Below, piece after piece: positions 55,065 through 64,000 of a stretch of 64,000 bases of DNA (position 1 is its first letter; each line of letters opens with the position of its first letter). Source of the DNA: Erinaceus europaeus (Eukaryota > Chordata > Mammalia > Eulipotyphla > Erinaceidae); NCBI RefSeq assembly GCF_950295315.1, contig NC_080164.1:62944042-63008041 (forward strand), in the 5' to 3' direction. The notes beneath the pieces were generated by a model. That model was given only the letters and a program-made list of their open reading frames with translations. It made no database searches and was not told the DNA's origin. The translations under genes and the position numbers were made by a program.

Positions 55065-55456
55065 TCTGCAGGAGAGGTAGAACAATGGACCAGTACCACA
55101 ATGATGTTTTGATTTTTTCTCTCCTCTCTTCATTAACAAGTAAATCTCTAAGGAAAAAAAAAAAAAAAAAAAAAGGAGGGTAGGCAGTGGCACACCCAGT
55201 TAAGTTCCAACATTACCATGTGCAAGGACCCAAGTGCAAGCCCCTACTCCCTAACCTGTAGGGGGTAAACTTTACAAGTGAAGACAGTACTACAGGTTTC
55301 TCTTCTCTATAACCCCCTCCTCTCTTAACTTCTTTCTGTCCTATCAAATAAAAGAAAGAAAGAAGGAAAGACAGAAAGAAAGGAAAGAAGAAAAGCTGCT
55401 GGGAGCAGTGGATTCATCATGCAGGCACAGAACCCCAGCAAAACCCTGGTGGCACT
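55065..55456 (+). mobile_element. SINE-B remnant and SINE-D with module
   Basis: 55065-55173 ends in poly-A. 55176-55456 starts GGGTAGGCAGTGGCACACCC and ends CCCTGGTGGCAC, with a GAAA-rich mid-tail. Confidence 0.78.
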
Positions 55457-55672
55457 ATTAAATGGGGAAAGGAAAATCTCTTCAAGAAATGGTGTTGGAA
55501 AAATTGGTTGAAACATGCAGAAGAATGAAACTGAACCACTATATTTCACCACACACAAAAGTAAACTCCAAATGGATTAAAGCCATTATTAGACTGGATA
55601 TTAGACTAGAAACTATGAAATCCTTAGAGGAAAATATTGGCAGCACTCTTTTCCATCTCAATTTTTTTTCTT

Positions 55673-55797
55673 TTTTTTTTAACCAGAGCACTGCTCAGCT
55701 CTGGCTTATGGTAGTGTGGGGGACTGAACCTGGTACTTGAGAGCCTCAGGCATGAAAGTCTCCTTGCATAATCATTATGCTTATACCCCCACCCCTC
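55673..55797 (-). mobile_element. SINE-C in L1
   Basis: Poly-T, CCAGAGCACTGCTCAGCTC, and TAATCATTATGCTTATACCCC. The flanking CCATCT..AATTTTT is repeated. Confidence 0.87.
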
Positions 55798-55950
55798 CAT
55801 CTAAATTTTTAAGGCATCTTCAATGATACGAATTCAATTACAAAGAAGACTAAAATAAACCAGTGGGACTACATCAAATTAAAGTTTCTGCACAGCAAAA
55901 GAAGCCACTACCCGAACAAAAAGACCCCTTCCAGCATGGGAGATCTTTTT

Positions 55951-56210
55951 TTTTATACTTATTTTATTTTTTCCCTTTTGTTGCCCTTGTTGTTTTATTG
56001 TTGTTGTTGTTGTTGCATAGGACAGAGAGAAATGGAGAGAGGGAGGGGAAGACAGAGAGGAGGAGAGAAAGATAGACACCTGCAGACCTGCTTCACCACC
56101 TGTGAAGCGACTCCCCTGCAGGTGGGGAGCCGGGGTTCAAACCGGGATCCTTATGCCGGTCTTTGTGCTTTGTGCCACCTGCGCTTAGCCCGCTGCACTA
56201 CAGCCCGACT
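55951..56210 (-). mobile_element. SINE-A in L1
   Basis: Perfect target duplication AGCATGGGAGATCTTT at about 55935-55950 and 56214-56229. Confidence 0.95.
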
Positions 56211-56483
56211 CCCAGCATGGGAGATCTTTACATGCCATATATCAGACAAGAAGCTAATAACAAAAATATATGAAGAGCTCACCAAATTCAGCAACAAAAA
56301 ACAAATGACCCCATCCAAAAGTGGGGAGAAAATATGAACAGAATATTCATCACAGGAGATCCAAAATGTCAACAAACATGAAAAAATGCTCTAAGTCAAT
56401 GATTGTTGGAGAAATGCAAACAAACACAACGAGGTACCACTTCACTCCTGTGAGAATGTCATACATTACAAAAGGTAGCAGTG

Positions 56484-56769
56484 GGGAGTCAGGCGGTAGC
56501 ACAGTGGGTTAAGCGCAGGTGGCATGCAAAGTGCAAGGACTGGCACAAGGACCAGCGTAAGGATCCCAGTTCAAGCCCCTGGCTTCCCACCTGCAGGGGA
56601 GTTGCTTCACAAGCAGTGAGGCAGGTCTGCAGGTATCTATCTTTCTCTCTCCCTCTGTCTTCCCCTCCCCTCTCCATTTCTCTTTATCCTATTAAAAAAA
56701 AAATCAAAAAGATGGCCACAGGAGCAATGTAGTGCTGGCCCAGAGTCCCAGTGATAACTCTGGAGGAAA

Positions 56770-56850
<81 letters not shown>

Positions 56851-56905
56851 AGGGAGGGAGGGAGGGAGGAAGGAAGGAAGGAAGGAAGAAAGAAAGAAAG
56901 AAAAG
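56484..56905 (+). mobile_element. SINE-A with compound microsatellite tail
   Basis: Head GGGGAGTCAGGCGGTAGCAC and module remnant to about 56766. Then (GAAA)n, (GA)n, (GGGA)n and (GGAA)n to 56905. Confidence 0.92.
56766..56905. repeat. Compound GAAA/GA/GGGA/GGAA microsatellite
   Basis: Four successive purine repeat blocks in about 140 bp. Confidence 0.95.
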
Positions 56906-56919
56906 AAAAGGTAGCAGCA

Positions 56920-58982
56920 TCCATGTAGGTCTAAGCTTGCATTCTGTGGTGACGGCTAGGAACATTCCAGGCTGTACTAATTTCAGGACCCATCATCCTT
57001 GGGTAGTAGGTAGAGTATGTTGTCCAACCTCCCTTCGGAGAATGGAACATTCCCTACCATTGTTGATCCACATTTAGAGTCAGGTCCTATAGGAGCCCAC
57101 AAAGGGGTCCATTATGTTGTTCCTGATGGAGATGACCAGTGACAGTGGAGAGAGGAATCTGCTAGAGGTCTAGTCCCTTCATGTCTGTGTGGGAATCCTA
57201 GGACTCCCTGACTAGGACCCAAAGGGATGGGGTGCCCTGGTAGTAACAAGAGTCTTCATTAAAGTATGCCAGTCTCTTGCCCTTATTCAATTTTTGTAGT
57301 CTTTACTTTGGCAAGGTTAGCTTTAGAGTGACTGAGGGACGTGTAATAGGAGGTAGTGAGGAGGGTATCTAGGTCTAATTAGAAACTGTTTCATTAGGTA
57401 CTTTAAGGTGTCTTTTTAAAAATTTATTAAAAATTTTTTTTTTTCTTTCCTCCAGGGTTATTGCTGGGCTCAGTGCCTGCACCATGAATCCACCGCTCCT
57501 GGAGGCCATTTTTCCCCCTTTTGTTGCCCTTGCTGTAGCCTCGCTGTGGCTATCATTATTGCCATCGTTGATGTCGTTTGTTGTTGGATAGGACAGTGAG
57601 AAATGGAGAGAGGAGGGGAAGACAGAGAGGGGGAGAGAAAGATAGACACCTGCAGACCTGCTTCACCGCTTATGAAGCGACCTCCCTGCAGGTGGGGAGC
57701 CGGAGGCTCAAACCGGGATCCTTACGCTGGTCCTTGCGCTTTGCGCCACATGCACTTAACCCACTGCGTCACCACCCTACCCCCTTAAGGTGTCTGTTTT
57801 AGGTCCTTCTACTTGCTTGCTTCATTTATTGACTCATTACAAACTATTGTGCACTTTTGCTTTAAGGTATATATATTTCCCCTAATTTATGGATACATGT
57901 GTACATATGCCCTATCTCATGAGCCCTGGTCTATATCTAGATTTTGAGGTTACATTGGCTCCTGTGCTGAATATGGGCCCCAGATCAAATTGATGGGGTT
58001 TACAGCTAACAGTATTTATATGCTTTCCCCATATTTTGGAGCTACTTTCTTCCCTGATCCAGCTTTCTAGTCCTTTTTCCAACTATGACACCATCTCCCT
58101 AGATAGTAACCTGGGTCCACATGCATAATAGATGTCAGACTCAGGCACAAACTAGTAAAGCCATGGGCCCCTTGAAATATACCTAAAATAGACCCACTAG
58201 CTTTTTCTAAAACTGAGACCCCAAATCTTCATCTGCAATAGTCTTGGCTTTAGGTTCATGATTAGTCAACAATTTGTTCTGCTTTATATATATTTTTTTT
58301 AATTTTAATTTTTTAAATATTTATTGTATTTATTTATTCCCTTTTGTTGCCCTTGTTTTATTGTTGTAGTTATTATTGTTGTTGTCGTTGTTGGATAGGA
58401 CAGAGAGAAATGGAGAGAGGAGGGGAAGACAGAGAGGAGGAGAGAAAGATAGACACCTGCAGACCTGCTTCACCGCCTGTGAAGCGACTCCCCTGCAGGT
58501 GGGGAGCCGGGGTTCGAACTGGGATCCTTATGCCGGTCCTTGTGCTTTGCGCCACCTGCGCTTAACCCACTGCGCTACAGCCCGACTCCCCTGCTTTATA
58601 TCTTAACTCTTTTTCAGCCAGCAGGTTCCAGATGATACCATGATGCCAACCTGACTTCACTGGGCAGTCGACCTCACCACGTGTCCTGGAATCTTGCCTC
58701 CCCAGATTCCTGCCCCTCTAGGTAAAGAGAGAAAGAGGCTAGGAGTATGGATCGACCTGCCAAAGCCCATGTTCAGTGGAGAAGCAATTACAGAAGCCAG
58801 ACCTTCTACCTTTTGCACCCCATAATGATCCTGGGTCCATACTCCCAGAGGGATAAAGAATAGGGAAGCTATCAAGGGAGGGGATGGGATACGGAATTCT
58901 GGGGGTGGGAATTTTGAGGAAATATACCCCTCTTATCTTATAGTCTTGTCAATATTTCCATTTTATAAATAAAAATGTTAAA
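56920..58982 (+). mobile_element. R element, longest copy, with two SINE-A insertions
   Basis: Inserted in L1 with a 14-bp duplication AAAAGGTAGCAGCA (56906-56919 and 58983-58996). R sequence lies at 56920-57420, 57786-58291 and 58591-58982. Minus-strand SINE-A copies lie at 57425-57785 (repeat of TTAAGGTGTCT) and 58292-58590 (repeat of CTGCTTTATAT). The last part aligns with the shorter copies at 10.2, 19.7 and 27.6 kb, but its frame has stops. About 1.4 kb after removing SINEs, ending in an A-rich tail. Confidence 0.8.
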
Positions 58983-59094
58983 AAAGGTAGCAGCAACAAA
59001 TGCTGGAGAGGTTGTGGGGACAAAGGAGTCCTCCTGTACTGCTGGTGGGAATGTAAATTAGCCCAACTCCTGTAGAGAGCAGTCTGGAGAACTC

Positions 59095-59305
59095 TTGGAC
59101 TGGTGTAAGGATCCTGGTTCGAGCCCCCGGCTCCCCACCTGCATGGAAGTCGCTTCACAGGTGGTGAAGCAGGTATGCAGGTGTCTGTCTTTCTCTCCCC
59201 CTCTCTTCATTTCTCTTTCCTATCCAACGACATCAACAACAACAATAATAACTACAAGAACAATAAAACAAGGGCAACAAAAGGGAATAAATAAATAAAT
59301 AAAAA
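59095..59305 (+). mobile_element. SINE-A lacking its head, in L1
   Basis: Starts GACTGGTGTAAGGATCC and ends in (AAAT)n. L1 sequence resumes with AGAAGTCTAAAAGTGGACC. Confidence 0.88.
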
Positions 59306-59536
59306 GAAGTCTAAAAGTGGACCTGCCTATGACCCTGCAATTCCTCTCTTGGGGATATATCCTAAAGATAAACACAACCATCCAAAAAGATTTGTATATA
59401 CCTATGTTCATAGCAGCACAATTTGTAAAAGTCAAAACCTGGAAGCAACCCAGGTGTCCAACAACAGATGAGTGGCTGAGAAAGTTGTGATAGGAATAAA
59501 ATAACAACAACAACAATAATTACATTTTAAAAATAT

Positions 59537-59903
59537 GTATCAGGAAATAGTTCACCCAGTAGAGCACAATGGCTCAGGTTTGAGCCCCTGGCCACCACAT
59601 GGGAGCACTGTATAAAGGGGAAGCTTTATAACAGCAGAGTAGTGCTATGGTGTTTCTCCTTCTCTGCCTTTCACTCTCTATCTGGTAAAAAGAAAAGAGT
59701 TCACCAGGAACAGTGGAATCTCATAGTTGTAAAGCTCCAATGAGGCTCAGGCTGCAAAAACTAACAAACAAACAAAATCAAAAGAAAAATAGGGCCAGTG
59801 AAGTGGCTAAGCAGTAGAGCATGTGAGACTCTGAATCTGATCCCCAGCAGCACAGAAAAACAAATAGAACATCATAATGGCAGAGCAGTGCTCTGGCCTC
59901 ATT

Positions 59904-59986
<83 letters not shown>

Positions 59987-60043
59987 AAAGAGAAGAAAAG
60001 AAAAGAAAAGAAAAGAAAAGAAAAGAAAAGAAAAGAAAAAAAC
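59537..60043 (+). mobile_element. SINE-E, SINE-like copy and long (GAAA)n/(GAAAA)n
   Basis: 59537-59780 is SINE-E. 59791-59904 is a related SINE. The microsatellite 59905-60043 has about 22 GAAA units and then about nine AAAAG units. Confidence 0.85.
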
Positions 60044-60521
60044 CTCATAAATACTTACATAGAAAGATCAAACACAATTCTGGGAAACAGAAAGTAAAGG
60101 GATTTAGAACTACTTAGAATTGACCTGGCATACTAGAAACACTGAAGTATAAGCTAGAAATAAGAAAAGCTAAGAAATAAATAGATTTATATCATAAAAG
60201 CATGAAAGGCTCAGAAGCTGACAGCATCATATATCCTTTAAAATGAAGACAACTTCATTTAAGAGTACATGTTCTACTAAAATGAGGGGGTGAATAAAAG
60301 AAAAAGGATGCTGTTGAAACCAGAGACCCAATATGCAAGTAGTCTCTAGAGTTATACCGAAAGAAACCCCAGGATGAAAATCAATCAGATACAGAGCGAC
60401 AAAGAATTAATTTCCTTCTAGACTAATCTTATTTTTTATTTCAACTAAACAGACAGTAGTTCCCTTTGATATCTATGCAAACTATCATATCTCCCAGAAC
60501 TACATATAGAAAATAAAAGCT
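60044..60521. other. Unassigned intronic sequence
   Basis: No recognisable feature. Confidence 0.6.
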
Positions 60522-61170
60522 GGGGCCAGGTGGTTGTGTACCTGGTTAAGCACACATATTACAGTGCACAAGGACCTAGGTTCAAGCCCCTGGTCCCCAC
60601 CTTCAGGGGGAAAGCTTCACAAGTGGTGAAGGAGGGCTTCTCTCTATCTCTCCTTCCCGTCTCAGTTTCTCTCTGTCACTATCCAGTAACAAATAAATAA
60701 AAATATTTAAAAAAAAAAAGGTTGACAAAAAAAAAAAAAGTAATTTAAATTTTTACTAAAAGTAGGAAATGGGTGGTCCAGGAGGTGGTGCCGTGGATAA
60801 GGCTTTGGACGCTCAAGCATGAGGTCCCAAGTTCAATCCCCAGCAGCACATGTACCAGAGTGATGTCTGGTTCTTTCTCTCTCTCCTATCATTTCACATG
60901 AATGAATAAATAAATAAATAAATAAAAATAAATAAATAAATGAAAGTGGAAATGGGGCCTGCAAGATAGTTCATCTGGACAATATGCATGTTTTGTTACA
61001 CACACAACCCAGGTTCAAATCTGTCCCCCACTGCACTTTAGGAAGCTTAGTGCTATGGTATCTTTCCAGTTCTCTCCCTCTATCTTTGGGTCTCAATCTC
61101 TATTTGAAGAAGGTGGCCCAGAGTGGTGAAGTCCAGGTGGTGAACAACAACAACAAAACAGAAAACCAAA
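60522..61170 (+). mobile_element. SINE-D, SINE-B, SINE-E
   Basis: 60522-60720, 60773-60945 and 60955-61170. Confidence 0.87.
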
Positions 61171-61436
61171 AAAATAGGAGATGTGTCTTAAATCTCACCT
61201 CCCTCTCGGGTCAACTAGGAATACCTAAGGAGACCACCTGGGACCGCAACATGGCAGGACTAGAACAACTTCAGGACCCACCAGACCACCGGTGAGTGCA
61301 AACACGTGTGGCTCATGGACAAGGAGGAGCCTAAGGAGAGATTGAGCAGCTGTTTACCAGTGGAGGCACTACCTCCAGTCTGTTTTACAAACAAAAAGAC
61401 TGCTGAAGGGAGGAGAGGACTCCCCTAAGACTCATC
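61171..61436. other. Unassigned, possibly repeat-derived
   Basis: Contains GGGACCGCAACATGGCAGGAC. It borders an R fragment but has no match elsewhere in the window. Confidence 0.4.
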
Positions 61437-61712
61437 TTAAAGTACCTAATGAAACAGTTTCTAATTAGACCTAGATACCCTCCTCACTACCTCCTATTAC
61501 ACGTCCCTCAGTCACTCCAAAGCTAACCTTGTCAAAGTAAAGACTACAGTGGGAGTCGGGCGGTAGCGCAGTGGGTTAAGCGCACATGGTGCAAAGCTCA
61601 AAGTAAAGACTACAAAAGTTGAATAAGGGCAAGAGACTGGCATACTTTAATGAAGACTCTTGTTACTACCAGGGCACCCCATCACTTTGGGTCCTAGTCA
61701 GGGAGTCCTGCC
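61437..61712 (-). mobile_element. R element internal fragment with SINE-A head insertion
   Basis: Reverse complement of about 57215-57415 in the long R copy (AAAGTACCTAATGAAACAG, then GGGTCCTAGTCAGGGAGTCC). Interrupted by the 49-bp insertion at 61549-61597. Confidence 0.85.
61549..61597 (+). mobile_element. Tailless SINE-A head insertion
   Basis: 49 bp, GTGGGAGTCGGGCGGTAGC to CACATGGTGCAAAGC, only the tRNA-like head. Perfect 17-bp duplication TCAAAGTAAAGACTACA (61532-61548 and 61598-61614). Confidence 0.92.
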
Positions 61713-61850
61713 TTCCCCTCCTCTCTACTTCTCTCTGTCCTATCCAACAACGATGACATCAACAACAACAATAATAATAACTACAACAACAATAAAAAAC
61801 AACAAGAGCAACAAAAGGGAAAATAAATAAACATAATTTTAAAAAATTAA
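61713..61850 (+). mobile_element. 5'-truncated SINE-A
   Basis: Starts in the CT-rich body (CTTCCCCTCCTCTCTAC) and ends AAAAGGGAAAATAAATAAAC. Bases 61851-62103 are unassigned. Confidence 0.9.
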
Positions 61851-62103
61851 AAGAGAAGAAGACAACTTGAGAAGAGCGGCTAAGTCTTAACAGCCCTTTC
61901 CAAGTTTCTTAAATTACATGATGAGCCATGACCTGAGTAAAAGAAGAGCTCACCAATAGCTAGGGTGGGGGTTCAGGGTTAGTGAGGGGGGTTTATGTCT
62001 AAGTAAGGTACTTAAAGAGTTCACAATTGTGTAAATTAACAGTTGTTTCAATATTATTGCAGTCCCTAAGTTGGAGTACAGAGGCTATTAAAAGCCCCTT
62101 TTG

Positions 62104-62218
62104 AGGAACTAGTGGGGGATGTATTGTTATATGGAAAACTGGGAAATGTTATGCATGTACAAACTATTGTAGCTACTGTCAAATGTAAAACATTAATTCC
62201 CCAATAAAGAATTTTTTT
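62104..62218 (+). mobile_element. Very short L1 3' end
   Basis: GAACTAGTGGGGGATGTATTG to CCCCAATAAAGAA, flanked by AAAAGCCCCTTTTG and AAAAGCCTCTTTTG. Confidence 0.88.
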
Positions 62219-62230
62219 TAAAAGCCTCTT

Positions 62231-62516
62231 TTGGGGAGTCAGGCGGTAGTGCAGCGGGCTAAGCGCATGTGATGCAAAGTGCAAGGATCAGTGTGAGGAC
62301 CCTGGTTCCAGCCCCCGTCTCCCCACCTGCAGGGCAGTCGCTTCTCAAGTGGTGAAACAGGTCTGCAGGTATCTATCTCTCTCTCCCCCTTCTGTCTTCC
62401 CCTCCTCTCTCCATTTCTCTCTGTCCTATCCAACAACAATGATGACTTCAATAATAATAATAACTACAACAATGAAACAACAAGGGCAACAAAAGGGAAT
62501 AAATATATTTCTTTTA
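62231..62516 (+). mobile_element. SINE-A at the same target
   Basis: Flanked by AAAAGCCTCTTTTG (about 62219 and 62517), so this site received two insertions. Confidence 0.93.
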
Positions 62517-63230
62517 AAAAGCCTCTTTTGTTTTTTCTTCTCTGTAGGCTATGGGAGCCTGAGGGCTTTTAAACTAGAAGTAGGCCTCTTGACCAAGAGA
62601 TAAAGCACGTTGGGATAGCACAGTGGTTATGCAAAGAGACTCTCACACTCCAAGGATCCAAAGTTCCAGTCTCAATTCAGCTTCTCTGCCAAACCGGGCA
62701 GCACTGCTGGGCCCAGTGAGTTTCTAAACAAGTCCTGTTTATAGTCTGTAGGTTCTGAGGCAATTATTCACCATGTTCTCATCAGGAGAACAATGTGGAA
62801 AGGCTCCCACTATACAGCCCTACTGCTAGGCCACTGAGGTGTAGCTCTTCTCCTGAGTTTCCTGGTCAGTTCTTTGTTCCCAGATGTCAGCACAGGGCCT
62901 ACCCCCTGCTTCTCCAGCCTCTGAGGGCAGTAGCAGTGGAGACTTAATCCTGGAACCTCTGGGGTGGGGCTCACCTCCCTGCATGCTTGTCTCAAGTCAG
63001 GCCAAATGATGTTGCATCTGCCGATTCCAACCTAATCAATGCAATGAGTAGCATCTCAGCATGCTTCACCTCAGACTGTGTACAGAGACATTAGGCATGG
63101 ATTGCCAACCCTTCACCCTCATCACTCGGGTGAGACCTTTCCTTTCATGGTAGTCTCTAATTCCATTCCAGGAGGTTCACTTCCTAACAAAGTCCCAAAA
63201 CCTAGATACAGGACAGGTCCCGTAAGACAG
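62517..63230. other. Unassigned sequence, probably repeat-derived
   Basis: Contains a SINE-C head scrap (GGTTATGCAAAGAGACTCTC, 62627). The remainder runs without a break into the R fragment and may be an R region absent from the other copies. Confidence 0.45.
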
Positions 63231-63742
63231 AGCATATGTTCACATGTATCCATAAATTAGGGCAAAATATATACCTGAAAGCAAAAATATACAATAGTCT
63301 TTAGTGAGTCAGTATCAAGTTCATAATGAAATAGTGTCCACTTAGACTTAGATACCCTCCTCACCTACTTCCTATTACAGTTCTTTCACTCACTCCAAAG
63401 CTAACCTTAGCAAAGCAAGGACTGCAAAAGCTGAATAAGGGCATACTGGCATACTCTAATGATGACTCTTTAGTCACTATCAGGCCATTTCACCAGCAGG
63501 GGCCCTAATCGGGGAATCCTCGGATTCCTAAACAGACTTGATGGGCCTAGAACTCAAATAAATCCCTCTCTCCATTGATACTGGTTATTTCTATCAGGAA
63601 CAACAAAATAGACCCCTTTGTGGGACCCATAGGACCTTGCCCTCAACCTGGATCAACAATGGTAGAGAATGTTCCATCCTCTATTCTATACCTGAGGAAG
63701 ATGGGGTGATACTGGGGCAGCATGGAATGTTCCTACTCATTT
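63231..63742 (-). mobile_element. R element 5' part
   Basis: The reverse complement aligns with 56935-57400 and about 57840-57910 of the long copy (GGAACATTC near its start, CTACCATTGTTGATCCA, CACAAAGGGGTC). Confidence 0.8.
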
Positions 63743-64000
63743 TTTTTTAATATTTTATTTTATTTATTTATTCCCTTTTGTTGCCCTTGTTGTTTTATTG
63801 TTGTAGTTATTATTGTTGTTGTTGTCGTTGTTGGATAGGACAGAGAGAAATGGAGAGAGGAGGGGAAGACAGAGAGGAGGAGAGAAAGATAGACACCTGC
63901 AGACCTGCTTCACCGCCTGTGAAGCGACTCCCCTGCAGGTGGGGAGCCGGGGGCTCGAACCGGGATCCTTATGCTGCTCCTTGTGCTTTGCGCCACCTGC
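63743..64000 (-). mobile_element. SINE-A, cut by window end
   Basis: TTTATTCCCTTTTGTTGCCC through CTTCACCGCCTGTGAAGCG. The head complement lies beyond the window. Confidence 0.93.

Larger units (their letters stand above)
55457..59505 (+). mobile_element. L1 ORF2 region with several nested insertions
   Basis: L1 segments 55457-55672, 55798-55950, 56211-56470, 58997-59094 and 59306-59505 are collinear in ORF2. The frame is broken. The 3' UTR is absent. Confidence 0.87.

Noticed and set aside
55000..64000. TMEM127 first coding exon
   Set aside because: No frame encodes the Arg/Pro-rich N-terminus and the segment leading to the penultimate exon. It must lie beyond the window.

Overview
This is mammalian nuclear DNA. 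Two vertebrate genes are recognisable, both on the minus strand. The left part holds the 5' half of STARD7: exon 2 at 464-672, a 22.1 kb intron 1, and exon 1 with the start codon at 22809-23152 inside a CpG island. The right part holds the 3' end of TMEM127: penultimate coding exon 54762-54926 and last coding exon 53676-53983. The order STARD7 - spacer - TMEM127, same strand, is the one known on human chromosome 2q11.2. STARD7 exons 3 onward lie left of the window. The first coding exon of TMEM127 (about residues 1-81) should lie to the right, since nothing resembling it is present.

The rest is packed with retroelements. The commonest is a tRNA-derived SINE of about 270 bp (here SINE-A: head GGGAGTCGGGCGGTAGCGCAG, internal GGTTCGAGCC B box, a CCTGCAG..CTGCAGG stem, C/T-rich and CAACAA-rich body, AATAAATA tail). 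Some copies carry an extra 3' module of about 65 bp starting GGCCTCCAGGAGC and ending CCTGGAGGC. Other tRNA-like SINE types are called here SINE-B (about 150 bp, GGTCCAGGAGGTGGCGCAGTG head), SINE-C (about 120 bp, GGTAGATAGCATAATGG head), SINE-D (about 200 bp, GGTGGCACACCTGGTTAAGC head) and SINE-E (older, AGCTCACTTGGATAG head). This repertoire suggests a eulipotyphlan, most likely a hedgehog (Erinaceus); that is inference from repeat type, not proof. L1 fragments, three LTR elements, two mariner-type MITEs and an unclassified L1-mobilised retroposon (here R element) make up most of the remainder.

Layout: 1-463 STARD7 intron 2; 464-672 exon 2; 673-22808 intron 1 (repeat-rich, with one sense-oriented solo LTR and both MITEs); 22790-24060 exon 1 and CpG-island promoter; 24-51.5 kb intergenic repeats, including a solo LTR, a 1.8 kb two-LTR non-autonomous endogenous retrovirus, L1 pieces and a 4.6 kb nest of insertions inside one old SINE; 51.5-53.7 kb low-repeat sequence, probably the TMEM127 3' UTR; 53.7-54.9 kb TMEM127 exons; 55-64 kb TMEM127 intron with an L1 carrying several nested insertions.

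The genes are unrelated in function: STARD7 moves phosphatidylcholine to mitochondria, and TMEM127 is an endolysosomal membrane protein that restrains mTORC1 and RET. No microbial gene, operon, CRISPR array or complete viral gene is present. The most interesting material is in the mobile DNA: tailless SINE-head insertions with perfect target duplications, a local inverted duplication of SINE sequence with shared private mutations, the R element with one reading frame open in three copies, and the non-autonomous LTR element.
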